This document shows, in pieces, positions 40,617-50,961 of a DNA stretch of 64,000 nt. The notes under the pieces are model-generated. The model was not told the origin of the DNA. It saw only the letters and a program-made list of their open reading frames with translations, and ran no database searches. The position numbers and the translations under genes were made by a program. The stretch is from the NCBI GenBank assembly GCA_030410095.1, contig JAUFRC010000001.1, positions 1,562,501-1,626,500 on the forward strand, in the 5' to 3' direction. Origin of the DNA: Paracoccus cavernae. GTDB taxonomy: Bacteria; Pseudomonadota; Alphaproteobacteria; Rhodobacterales; Rhodobacteraceae. Position 1 is the stretch's first letter, and each line of letters opens with the position of its first letter.

Positions 40617-40645
40617 AAAAAAGGGACGGATCACCCGCCCCTTTT
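40617..40645 (-). terminator. Hairpin between phaP and phaR
   Basis: On the minus strand GGGGCGG, a short loop and CCGTCCC are followed by six T residues, about 50 bases after the phaP stop. It would end or attenuate phaP transcripts before phaR. Confidence 0.65.
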
Positions 40646-40696
40646 CTTCGATCTCGACTGTCCGGCTGCGGGGATGACCCCGCGCCGCGATCCCGA

Positions 40697-41163
40697 TCAG
40701 GCTTTCGGTGCGCCAGCCGTTGCGGTCGCTGCGGCTTTCTTGACAGCTGCCTGCGTGTCGCGGGCGGCTTTTTCGGCCACTTTCTGGGTTTCGAAGCGAT
40801 ATCCTTGCCTGCGGTCAGCATCAGATCGACGGTGTCCATCTGAACCTGCTTGGCGACTTCGGCGAAGGAAGCCATATGCTCTGCAGCGGCTTCAGCAGCA
40901 GCCGAAGCGAAATCGCTGGTGGCTTTGGCGTAATCGGTGACGTCTTCTTTCGACGAAGCCAGCTCGCCGAAACGGGCGATGGTGTCTTTCGCCCACTGGG
41001 CCGAAATCTCGGTCGAACGCTCGGCAGCGGCCAGCGAGATTTTCGCCAGTTTTTCGCTCAGTGCGGTCTGCGATTTGAAGGCTTCCTGGAAGGACGACGT
41101 GTCGACCGGGAATTTGCCGATGATGTCCTGGAAGGCTTTGGTGAAGTCAGGGGTCTTGGCCAT
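40697..41163 (-). CDS. phaP: Phasin (PHA granule-associated protein)
   Basis: A 155-residue amphipathic helical protein that coats PHA granules. It shows MAKTPDFTKAFQDIIGKFPVDTSSFQEAFKSQTALSEKLAKISLAAAERSTEISAQWAKDTIARFGELA and VTDYAKATSDFASAAAEAAAEHMASFAEVAKQVQMDTVDLMLTAGKDI, the phasin_2 pattern. One A is missing near 40803. The repaired end, DTQAAVKKAAATATAGAPKA, is the Lys/Ala-rich tail common in phasins. The start follows GGAG. Probably repressed by PhaR. Confidence 0.9.
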
Positions 41164-41321
41164 TTGTGCTACTCCGATGAGGCGCTCAAGCGGTAGAGCT
41201 GCCGTTACAACTTTTCCTTGACCGTTAGATACATTCTGCACCGCAGCATTTCAAGACATTTATTGCTGCGGTGCAGAAATTATTCGCCAAAACCGTTCAA
41301 GTCGCTGTTTTCCCGATCGGA

Positions 41322-43666
41322 TCAGGCGCGCTCATGGACGAATTCACCCGGTGCAGGTCCGAAACCCTCGCCCGGATCGCGCGGTTCGACCAGCCCGCCC
41401 GAGCGTTTCGCCAACCATTCTCCCCAGCCGTTCCACCAGCTGCCCTCGTGATATTGGCCCTGCTTCAGCCAGTCTTCGCTCTCGCCGCCGAAACCGGCAT
41501 CCGAAGTGTAATGGCCGTATTTCTTCTTGCTCGGCGGATTGATGATCCCTGCGATATGGCCCGATTCAGAAAGAACGAACGTCCGGTCGGTCGAGGCCAT
41601 CTGCGCAATGCCGCGCCAGCTGTCGCGCCAAGGCGCGATATGGTCGGTCTCGCAGGCGATGGCGCAAAGCGGCAGCGTCACATCCGAGATCCGCACCCGC
41701 TCGCCCAGAACGTCATAGCCTTCGCCGACAAAGGCGTTCTTCTGGCAAAGGCCGCGCAGATATTCGACCGCCATCCGGCCCGGCAGGTTGGTGCCGTCGC
41801 CGTTCCAGAACAGCAGATCGAAGGCGGGCGGTGTCTCTCCCAGCATATAGCTGCGCACCGCCGGCCCCCAGACGAGATCGTTCGCACGCAGGAAGCTGAA
41901 GGTCCGCGTCATCAGCGAGGCGGGCAGAATGCCGTTATCCTTGACCTCGCCCTCGATCCCGTCGACGAAATCATCCTGCAGATAGGTCGTGAATTCGCCC
42001 TGATCGGCAAAATCGGTCAAGGTGGTAAAGAAGGTCGCCGAGTTCACGCGGTCATCGCCGCGCTTTTTCAGCAGCGCCAAGGTGAGCGCCAGTGTCGTGC
42101 CCGCGATGCAATAGCCGACCGCATTGACCTTTGCTCGCCGGTGAGGTCCTGAATGCGGTCCATGACCTCGAGATAGGCCAGCACATAATCGTCCATGCCG
42201 GTATCGGCATAGCTCACATCGGGGTTTTCCAGGCCACGACGTAAAGCGTGAAACCTTGATCGACGATCCATTTGATCAGGCTGTTTTGCGGCTTGAGATC
42301 GAGGATGTAGTATTTGTTGATCCAGGGCGGAAACATCACCACCGGAACGGCATGAACCTGCGGCGTCGAGGGTTTGTACTGGATCAGCTCGTAAAGATGG
42401 GTGCGCGCGACGACCGTGCCTTCGGTGGTGCCGATATTCTCGCCCACGGTAAAGGCATTGCGGTCGGCCAGCGAGACGACGATCTCGCCGCCGTTCTGCT
42501 CGACATCGCGCACGAGGTTTTCAAGCCCCTGCACAAGGCTTTCCCCCTCGGTCGCGACGGCTTTCTCCAAAGCGTCGGGGTTGGTCGCAAGGAAGTTCGT
42601 CGGTGCCATCATGTCGATGATCTGGCGGGTGAACCATTCGACGCGGCGCCGCTCGATCACATCGTCGATCTCGAGATCGTAGGCGGCTTTCTCCATCGCA
42701 TCGGCATTGATGAAGTACTGCCGGCGCACGAAGCTGAAGAAAGGATGGCTTTCCCAAAGCGGGTTCGAGAAGCGGCGGTCCTTCGGCAGGTCCTGTGGCG
42801 GCGGGGTGAACTGGCCGCGCGCCATCGCCTGCTGGGTTTCCGCGAAATGGCGCAGGGTCTCGCCCCAATAGCTGACCTGCTGCCCAAGAATGCGGGCGGG
42901 CTGCTCGGCCAGAAGCTTGAGCCATGCGGTCGTCGCGGTGGCATAAAAATCGGCACCCGGCCCTTCGACACCGGGATTGACCGGGCGGCGCAGCGAAAGC
43001 GCGGCCATCAGCCTTTGGGTCAGCCCCTCGATGCGCTCGATATTCTGGACGAGCTGGCCGGGAAGGCTGCTGTTGGGACCAAAGGCGGCCTCGACGAAGG
43101 CGGCGGTCGGGTTGGTGGCAGCGGCCTCGCCCGTCGCATCGCCGGACTTTTGCGCTGCGGCATTCGCCGCAGCCTGCTGCCCGGCGGGGGCCGGTGAGGG
43201 CAGGTGCGCGGGACTGGGCGGGGGCTGCGGGCGTCGATGCTGCAGGCCGCTCTTTGGGCGCGGCGACGGCTTCCGAGGCTACGGCGACGGGTCGCGCGGC
43301 GGCAGGCTTTTTGCGCGTGGTGGTGCGGGTATCGCTGCGTGTGGTCGCGCGGGCCCTGCTGGCCGCCGCACGCGGTTTATCGGCATCGCTTTTGGGGGCG
43401 GCCGCTTTGCGCGCCCCTGCCCCCTCTTTTCCGGCTGCGTCACCCTTGTTCTCGGCCTTGCCGGATAGGGCTGCGGCTTTACCGGAAACAGCAGGTGCCT
43501 TGCGCTTGGCGGCCGCGCTTTTGGCCGACGCGATTCGCGAGGAAGAAACCGGCGCTTTTGCCGTCAGATTGGACAGATCTGTTGCCGTCTTGCCCGAGTC
43601 GGAGGAGTTTGTACTGGTTTCAGACAGTTCCGGCGGAAGCTCAGGCTTGTCCTCTCTGCTTGTCAT
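41322..43666 (-). CDS. phaC: Poly(3-hydroxyalkanoate) synthase, class I, with long N-terminal extension
   Basis: Polymerises (R)-3-hydroxyacyl-CoA into PHA on the granule surface. The family part begins about residue 190 (LPGQLVQNIERIEGLTQRLMAAL) and has WINKYYILDLKPQNSLIKWI, the nucleophile box GYCIAG (catalytic Cys), and the late His in SESGHIAGI. Before it lies about 190 residues rich in Ala, Lys, Pro, Ser and Thr (SAKSAAAKRKAPAVSGKAAA and similar), which is unusual; class I enzymes normally have about 600 residues in total and this has about 780. The start at 43666 is supported by GGAGG. Frame errors are near 43200, at 42228 and at 42130, the last two being missing A residues. Confidence 0.9.
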
Positions 43667-43771
43667 AAATTTAAATCCTCCCTACTTATAACAGACATTA
43701 TGCCTAGCGCGGACCGCAGGTAAAGGCGCACATGGTCGTGCGATGATTACATCAGAGAAAGTAAACGCCTC

Positions 43772-45123
43772 ATGAAGTACAAAGGCCTGCGGGGGATCAT
43801 CTCTTACGACGCGCTGGAAGCGATCCGGAACACCAACGAGTGGATGGGCGCGAGCGCCCGCGCCATCGCCTCCTACCCGCAATTCGCGCTGATGCCGAAC
43901 CCGATGTTCAAGCTGATGTCGGCATGGGGCCGCGTGACAGAGCGCAGCTTTGCCCGCATGGTCATCAAGCCCGACTGGAAGATCCCCTCCATCGCCGGCG
44001 AGGATGGTCAGGACCATATCATCTATGTCGAGCCGGTGCTCGAAAAGGACTTCGGCGATCTGGTGCATTTCCGCGTTGCGCGCCGTGATCCGATGCCGCG
44101 CAAGGTTTTGATCATCGCGCCGATGTCGGGCCATTACGCCACGCTGACCCGCTCGACCGTGGCCTCGCTTCTGCCCGATTGCGACGTCTATATCACTGAC
44201 TGGCACAATGCCCGCGACATCCCCGTCAGCGCCGGCAAGTTCGATATCGAGGATTACACCAAATATCTGGTGGAATTCTTCCGCTTCCTCGGCCCCGACA
44301 CCAATGTCATCGCGATCTGCCAGCCCGCGCCGCTGGCTCTGGCCGCGACCGCGATCCTCGCCGAAGAAGACCCCGCCTCGCAGCCCCGTACCCTCACGCT
44401 GATCGGCGGCCCGATCGATCCCGATGCCGCCGCGACCGAAGTCACCGATTTCGGCAACCGCATGACCATGGGCGAGCTGGAGCATCTGATGATCCAGCAG
44501 GTCGGCTTCAAATACCGTGGCGCGGGCCGCATGGTCTATCCGGGCCTTGCACAGCTGTCGTCCTTTATCGCGATGAATGCCGAAACCCATACCTCGGCCT
44601 TCATCGACAAGATCTTTGCCGAGGCGCGCGGCGAGGGCTCGGAACATGACCGCCACAACAAATTCTATGACGAATATCTCTCGGTCATGGATATGACGGC
44701 GGAATTCTATCTCTCGACCGTCGAGCGCATCTTCAAAGGGCTCGAGATCGCCAAGAACGAATTCACCGTTGACGGCAAGAAAGTCGATCTGGGCAAGATC
44801 AAAGATGTCGCGATCATGACCGTCGAAGGCGCGAACGACGACATCTCCGCCCCGGCCAATGCGTCGCGGCCTTGCGTCTGGCGACCAATGTTCCGGCGAA
44901 CAAAAAGGTCGAGCATCTGGAACCCGGCGCGGGCCATTACGGCATCTTTGCGGGCAAAAGCTGGCGCCTCAATATCCGCCCGCTGGTTCTCGATTTCATC
45001 GACGACAATCTTGCGGGCAATGACGAGCAATTCCGCCGCCGTCGTCGCAAATCCGGTTCGGCCGCAGAGAAAGCGGCAGCCGCGCCCGCGGCCAATGGCG
45101 ACGCAAGCCGCGTCACCCACTGA
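43772..45123 (+). CDS. phaZ: Intracellular poly(3-hydroxyalkanoate) depolymerase
   Basis: Degrades stored PHA. About 450 residues after restoring a G near 44862. It starts MKYKGLRGIISYDALEAIRN. The core is KVLIIAPMSGHYATLTRSTVASLLPDCDVYITDWHNARDIPVSAGKFDIEDYTKYLVEFFRFLG. The nucleophile is a Cys in VIAICQPAPLALAA, as in the PhaZa1 type. The His is in HLEPGAGHYGIFAGK. Divergent from phaC across 105 bases that must hold both promoters. A strong terminator follows. Ends in an Ala/Lys-rich tail. Confidence 0.92.
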
Positions 45124-45143
45124 CGCGACAGCGCGCAACCAAT

Positions 45144-45175
45144 GCGAAAGGCCGGTCCCGCGACCGGCCTTTCGC
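45144..45175 (+). terminator. Terminator after phaZ
   Basis: GCGAAAGGCCGGTC (45144-45157) and GACCGGCCTTTCGC (45162-45175) form a perfect 14-bp stem with a four-base loop. It can act on both strands, ending phaZ and the convergent hydrolase gene. Confidence 0.8.
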
Positions 45176-45211
45176 TATCGGGCCGCCCTCAACCGAAGGG
45201 TGCTTGCCCGC

Positions 45212-45966
45212 TCAGGCCGTGCAGGCCAAAGCCTCGAGCACCTCGCCCGTCGCTTCCTCGATCAGATGAAGGCAATCGGGGGTCGAGAAACGGTGATCCG
45301 CGCCTTTGACCAGATTGAGCCGGATATCCTGCCCCTTGGCATGGCCGAGCAGCCGCAACGCCCATTCCTGCGGCACATCCGCATCTGCCGTGCCTTGCAG
45401 GAAGCGCGTGGGGATCGCGAGCGTGAGCGGCTCGGCAAAGACCAGATTGTTGCGGCCTTCCTCGATCAGGCGGCGGGTGATGACATAGGGCGCGTCGTAG
45501 TCGCTGGGGATTTCGACATGGCCGTTTTCGGACAGCATGCGGCGCTGCGCATCGCTGAAGCCCGCCCAAAAGCCGTTCTCGGTGAAATCGGGCGCGGCGG
45601 CGATCGTGACCAGACCCGCGACGCGCTCGGGCATGTCGCGCGCGATCAAAAGCGAGATCCAGCCCCCATCGAGGAGCCGACCAGAACCTGCGGCCCCTCG
45701 GTCAAGGCGGAGATCGCGGCTTTGGCGTCGGCAAGCCAGTCGCCGATCGCGCCCTCCTCGAAAGTCCCGCTGCTCTCGCCGTGGCCGGAATAGTCGAAGC
45801 GCAGGAAGGGACGGCCCTGTTCGCGCGCCCAAGCCTCGAGCGCGACCGCCTTGGTGCCCTGCATGTCCGAACGGAAACCGCCGAGGAAAACGATGCCCAC
45901 ACCTTCGCCCGCCGTGCGGTTATAGGCGATCCGGCGTCCCTGCGGCGTGTCGAGATAATCGGTCAT
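45212..45966 (-). CDS. Alpha/beta hydrolase (carboxylesterase/thioesterase-like)
   Basis: About 251 residues after restoring a G near 45668. Pattern: IVFLGGFRSDMQGTKAVALEAWAREQG, FLRFDYSGHGESSG, the nucleophile elbow LVGSSMGGWI (Ser about residue 99), PTRFLQGTADADVPQEWALRLL with the acid, and KGADHRFSTPDCL with the His. This resembles the BEM46/ABHD10 group of esterases and acyl-protein thioesterases. The start at 45966 follows AAGGGG. It is a single gene facing away from thrS. Substrate unknown. Confidence 0.75.
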
Positions 45967-46257
45967 GCTGTACCCCTTGCTTGCCTTGATACCTTGCGCC
46001 ACAGCGATAGCCGCAATGGGCGGAGGGTCCATTCCCCGCGTAGCGCCGCCGGTGGCTGCACGGGCTTTCGGCCCAAACATCAAGGCCGCGCCCCCTTTCG
46101 CGCCCCTTGCGGCGGGTGATCGCGCACTCCGTTTCGCGACGGCATCCGTCACCGCCCGCTGCATTGACTCTCGCGTACAATCTGTCCACAACCCTCAACC
46201 GAAATATTCACCCGCAACCGGGCGTTCCGTGGGCGCCAAACCGACGAGGAGCCAGAC

Positions 46258-48203
46258 ATGGCCGACCAGATCTCGCTAACTTTTCCCGATGGCAGCATTC
46301 GTGAGTACCCCAAAGGGACCACGGCCGGCGCAGTCGCCGCCTCCATCGCGCCAAGCCTTGCCAAGGCCGCAATCTCGGCCAATCTCGACGGCAAGCATAT
46401 CGATCTGGCATGGCCGATCGAGGCTTCGGGCACGTTGCGCATCAATACGATGAAGGACGAGGCCCCTGCCCTCGAACTCATCCGCCACGACCTTGCCCAT
46501 ATCATGGCCCGCGCCGTGCAGGAGATCTGGCCCGATGTGAAAGTCACCATCGGTCCGGTCCGCGATGCCGGCTGGTTCTATGACTTCGACCGCGCGGAGC
46601 CCTTCACCCCGAAGATCTCGGCCAGATCGAGCAGAAGATGCGCCAGATCATCGCCGCCAAGGATCCGGTCCGCACCGAGGTCTGGGACCGCGCCCGCGCG
46701 CTCGCCTATTACGAAGAGCGCGGCGAGCCCTTCAAGGTCGAGCTGATCAACCGCATCCCCGAAGGCGAGGATCTGCGGATGTATTGGCACGGCGACTGGC
46801 AGGACCTCTGCCGCGGCCCGCATCTGCAAACGACGGGGCAGGTTCCGGCCGATGCCTTCAAGCTGACGCATGTCGCGGGGCCTATTGGCTCGGCGACAGC
46901 TCGCGTCCGATGCTCCAGCGCATCTACGGCATCGCCTTCCGCAACCGCGACGATCTCAAGGCCCATCTGACGATGCTGGAAGAGGCCGCCAAACGCGACC
47001 ACCGCAAGCTCGGCCGCGAGATGGATCTCTTCCATATGCAGGAAGAGGCCCCCGGTCAGGTCTTCTGGCATCCGAACGGCTGGACGATCTATACGACGCT
47101 TCAGGACTATATGCGCCGCCAGCAGCGCCGCGGCGGCTATGTCGAGGTCAACACCCCGCAGGTCGTGAACCGCAAGCTGTGGGAAGCCTCGGGCCATTGG
47201 GAAAACTATCAGGAAAACATGTTCATCGTCGAAGTCGACGAGGATCATGCCCGTGAAAAAACCGTCAATGCGCTCAAGCCGATGAACTGCCCTGCCATGT
47301 GCAGGTCTTCAACGTCGGTCTGAAATCCTATCGCGACCTGCCCCTGCGCATGGCCGAATTCGGTGCCTGCAACCGCTACGAGCCCTCGGGCGCGCTGCAC
47401 GGGATCATGCGCGTGCGCGGCTTTACCCAAGATGACGCGCATATCTTCTGCACCGAAGCCCAGATCGAGCCGGAAACCAAGAAATTCATCGATTTCCTGT
47501 CGATGATCTACAAAGACCTTGGCTTCGAGGACTTCCGCATCAAGCTGTCGACCCGCCCCGAGAACCGCATCGGCTCCGAGGAAAGCTGGGACATCGTCGA
47601 GGCGGCTCTGGCCAATGCCTGCACCAAAGCGGGCTATAGCTTCGAGCTGAACCCGGGCGAGGGCGCCTTCTACGGCCCGAAACTGGAATTCGTTCTGCGC
47701 GATGCGATCGGGCGCGATTGGCAATGCGGCACGTTGCAGGTTGACCCCAACCTGCCCGAGCGTCTGGATGCCAATTACATCGCCGAAGATGGCGCCAAGC
47801 ACCGCCCCTATATGCTGCACCGCGCGGTTCTGGGCAGTTTCGAGCGCTTCATCGGCATCCTGATCGAAAGCCATGCGGGCAAATTCCCGCTGTGGCTGGC
47901 GCCGCGTCAGGTCGTGGTGGCCTCGATCGTTTCGGATGCGGACGACTTCGTGCACGAGGTCGTGGCGACCCTGCGCGCGGCCGGCATCCGCGCCGAAGCC
48001 GATACCCGCAACGAAAAGATCAACTACAAAGTCCGTGAGCATTCGGTCGGCAAAGTACCGGTGATCATGGCGGTCGGCATGAAGGAAGTCGCCGAACGCA
48101 CGGTTTCGGTCCGCCGTCTCGACAAGCAGGGCAGCGATCACTGGCGCTCGATACGGTGCTGGCACAACTCAAAGCCGAGTCCACGCCGCCCGATCAGCGC
48201 TGA
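46258..48203 (+). CDS. thrS: Threonyl-tRNA synthetase
   Basis: Attaches threonine to tRNA-Thr. In order: a TGS domain ([27 protein letters not shown]), the editing (SAD) domain with [31 protein letters not shown], and the class II catalytic core. The core has motif 2 [34 protein letters not shown], preceded by LKPMNCPGHVQVF, and motif 3 [18 protein letters not shown]. The anticodon-binding domain follows with [14 protein letters not shown]. The start ATG at 46258 follows GAGGAG. Four bases are missing near 46613 (C), 46880 (G), 47295 (G) and 48147 (C). The repaired length is 649 residues. Confidence 0.95.
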
Positions 48204-48405
48204 TCCGCCGATTTATGACCACATGAGTGCGCGGAACGACGAGTTTCGCGCATTTGTACTTGTTTTTTCGGCAGATCGCGCAACCGTTTGCGCGTGAGCA
48301 CGACTTTCTACCGCCTCCCTAACTGGGCAGCCGGGCTGATGAACGGAAAGGCTGCACGGCCTGGGCTGCAATCTCGCAGACAGGAATTACTAAGGAGAGA
48401 CGGTA

Positions 48406-48612
48406 ATGGCTACCGGTACCGTAAAATGGTTTAACGCCACCAAAGGCTTTGGCTTCATCGCGCCCGACGACGGCGGCAAAGATGTGTTCGTTCACATCTC
48501 GGCTGTTGAGCGTGCAGGTCTGACCGGGCTGAACGACAACCAGAAGGTCAGCTACGAGCTGCAGGCAGGCCGTGACGGTCGTTCCTCGGCAAGCGACATC
48601 ACCCTGCTCTAA
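48406..48612 (+). CDS. Cold-shock-domain protein
   Basis: A 68-residue OB-fold RNA/DNA-binding protein with RNP1 KGFGFIAP and RNP2 DVFVHISAV. It acts as an RNA chaperone. The ribosome binding site is AAGGAG. The preceding 200 bases contain no gene; part of that may be a long 5' leader, as is usual for cold-shock mRNAs whose folding changes with temperature. A terminator follows at 48633. Frame intact. I leave the csp number open. Confidence 0.92.
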   Translation: MATGTVKWFNATKGFGFIAPDDGGKDVFVHISAVERAGLTGLNDNQKVSYELQAGRDGRSSASDITLL

Positions 48613-48632
48613 TTTTTGGGCCTAAGATTTGG

Positions 48633-48660
48633 AACGGCCCGTCCGCACGGGCCGTTTTGC
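48633..48660 (+). terminator. Terminator after the cold-shock gene
   Basis: AACGGCCCGT and ACGGGCCGTT pair perfectly over 10 bp with a four-base loop, followed by TTGC and then TTTTT from 48661. Confidence 0.8.
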
Positions 48661-48699
48661 TTTTTCCGGGAGGCCGCCACGGCATTGCCGCAGGCTGAC

Positions 48700-50220
48700 A
48701 TGTCGCCCGGGGTCCAGATCACGGATGTGCCGGATGACCGAGCCCCGATCCAGATGAATTTGGCGCGCCATGTGCTCACAGCTGGCGCAACCACGCCGGA
48801 CAAGATCGCTCTGGCGGTTCTTCATCCGGCGCTCGAGCCCGAAATCTGGAGCTACCGCCGCCTGATTGCCGCCATTCGCGGCACGGCGAGCGGCTTTTTG
48901 CAGGCTGGCCTTGTGCCCGGAGACCGCATTTTGCTGCGTCTCGGCAATAGGCCGGCCTTTCCCATTGCCTATCTGGGCGCGATTGCCGCGGGACTTGTGC
49001 CGGTGCCGAGCTCGGCCCAGCTGACCGCCCCGAAATCACCCGCCTCGCCGCAACCATCCGCCCCGCTTTGGTCATCGCGGGCGACGGCATCGCTTTGCCC
49101 GACCATCCCGCGCCGGTTCTGCCCGAAAGCGCCCTGAGCGGTTTTGCGGCCCTGCCGCCGGCCGGCTGGCACATGGGCCCGCCCGATCGTCTGGCCTATA
49201 TCCTCTTCACCTCGGGCAGCTCGGGCCAGCCGCGCGCGGTCGCCCATGCCCATCGCGCGATCCTCGCGCGCCGCATGATGATGGAGGATTGGTCCGGGCT
49301 TCGCGCCGACGACCGCCTGCTCCATGCCGGCGCCTTCAACTGGAGCTTCACTCTCGGCACCGGACTGATGGATCCTTGGACCATCGGCGCCACTGCCCTG
49401 ATCCCCGCCGACGGCACCCCGCCCGCGGCTGTGGCCACGCTGGCTGCCCGCCATCACGCAACGCTTTTGGCCGGTGCGCCGGGCGTTTTCCGCAAGATGC
49501 TGCAGACCGGCTGGCCGAACTGGCCCGCACTCCGCCACGGGCTTTGTGCAGGCGAAAGGCTCGAGCCCGCGCTGCGGCAGGAATGGCGCACGCGTACCGG
49601 CACCGATCTGCACGAGGCGATGGGCATGTCGGAATGCTCGACCTTCCTTTCGGGTAGTCCCTCCCGCCCTGCCCCCACCGGCACGGCCGGCTATCCCCAA
49701 CGCGGCCGCAAAGTCGCCCTGCTCGACGATCTCGGCCGGTCGCTCGGCGCGGGTCTTGCGGGGCGGCTCGCGGTTTCCGCCGATGATGCGGGGCTTTGTC
49801 TGGGCTATCTCGACCAGCCGCAAGAGACCGCCGCGCGCATCACCAACGGCTGGTTTCTGACCGGCGATCTTGCCGTTGCGGCGGATGACGGCGCGATTGC
49901 CATGCTCGGGCGCACGGACGACCTCATGAATGCCGGCGGTTTTCGCGTCGCGCCCCCGAGATCGAGACGCCTTTGTCGCAGGTCGCGCAAGCGGGCGATC
50001 TGGCCGTGGCGGAGATCACCCTGCGCGCCGGTGTCTCGATCATCGCGGCTTTCTGGACCGGAACGGCCCCTGAAGAAGCACTTCGCGACAAGGCCGCGAG
50101 CGATCTGGCTGGATATAAACAACCGCGTGCCTATATCCATCTCGACGCGTTGCCCCGCACCGCCACCGGAAAAATCAACCGCCGCGCCCTGCGCGAGACC
50201 CATTCAAGGACCGCCTATGA
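48700..50220 (+). CDS. AMP-binding acyl-CoA synthetase/benzoate-CoA-ligase-like enzyme
   Basis: Adenylate-forming ligase of about 507 residues after three repairs (C near 49032, C near 49956, C near 50203). Motifs: the P-loop-like YILFTSGSSGQPRAVAHAH, the A5 region GMSECSTFLSGSP, GWFLTGDLAVAADDGAIAMLGRTDDLMNAGGFRV, and the C-terminal lysine in RTATGKINRRALRE. It activates a carboxylic acid as acyl-AMP and then joins it to CoA. The substrate is unknown. The repaired end overlaps the next ATG by four bases, so it forms an operon with the FrnE-like gene. The start at 48700 has only a weak ribosome binding site. Confidence 0.78.
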
Positions 50221-50861
50221 CCTCTGTTCGCCTCGATATTTTCGCCGATCCCGTCTGCCCCTGGTGCATGATCGGCAAGGCAGAGCTGGACCGCGCCCTT
50301 GAAAGCCGCCCCGACCATCCTTTCGCGATCAGTTGGCATCCCTTCCGTCTCGATCCGCAAATGCCGCCAGCAGGCATGCCCTATGTCGATTACATGAAGA
50401 TGAAATTCGACGACGAAAAAGGCATTCTCGCCGCAATGGGGCCGGTGATGGAGGCATCCGAGCGCCTCGGCCTCTGGATCAACCCCTCGCTGATCGAGCG
50501 CGTACCCAATACGCTCAACGCCCACCGCCTGCTCCATTGGGCGGGGATGGAGGGGTACAGACCCCCGTCATGTCGGCATTGATGCGGGCCTATTGGCGCG
50601 AGGGAAAACATCTCCAACCCCGATGTTCTGGTCGCAATCGGCGAAGGCGCAGGGCTGGACGGTGCGATGGTCCGCCGCCTTCTGGCGACCGATGCCGATG
50701 TCGAACAGGTCGTCGGCCGCGAGGTCCATGCCCGCGGGCGCGGCATTTCCTCGGTCCCGACCTTCATCATCGCCGACCAACATGCGGTTTCGGGCGCACA
50801 GCCCGCCGCGCTGTGGCAGCAGGTGATCGACGAGCTGGCGCAAGGCAAACCGCCCGCCTGA
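50217..50861 (+). CDS. DsbA-family oxidoreductase (FrnE-like)
   Basis: A 214-residue thioredoxin-fold protein. It starts VRLDIFADPVCPWCMIGKAELDRAL with the CPWC redox pair, has WHPFRLDPQMPPAGMPYVDYM, HRLLHWAGMEG and, near the end, SSVPTFIIADQHAVSGAQP with the cis-proline (VPTF). FrnE-like proteins are cytosolic disulfide oxidoreductases implicated in polyketide synthesis and stress resistance. Two frame errors: a C missing near 50556 (TACCAG) and one A extra near 50607. ATGA overlap with the ligase gene. The intact CPWC means redox activity is likely, unlike the earlier DsbA-like gene at 8930. Confidence 0.8.
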
Positions 50862-50961
50862 TTCCGTAGCTTCCGGCCCAAGAGCACAGGTAGAAAAAGC
50901 GCGCGATTGGCCTATCTTGACACTGCCCCGCCTCAAACGGAGCGCGTCAAGGAGACCGCCG

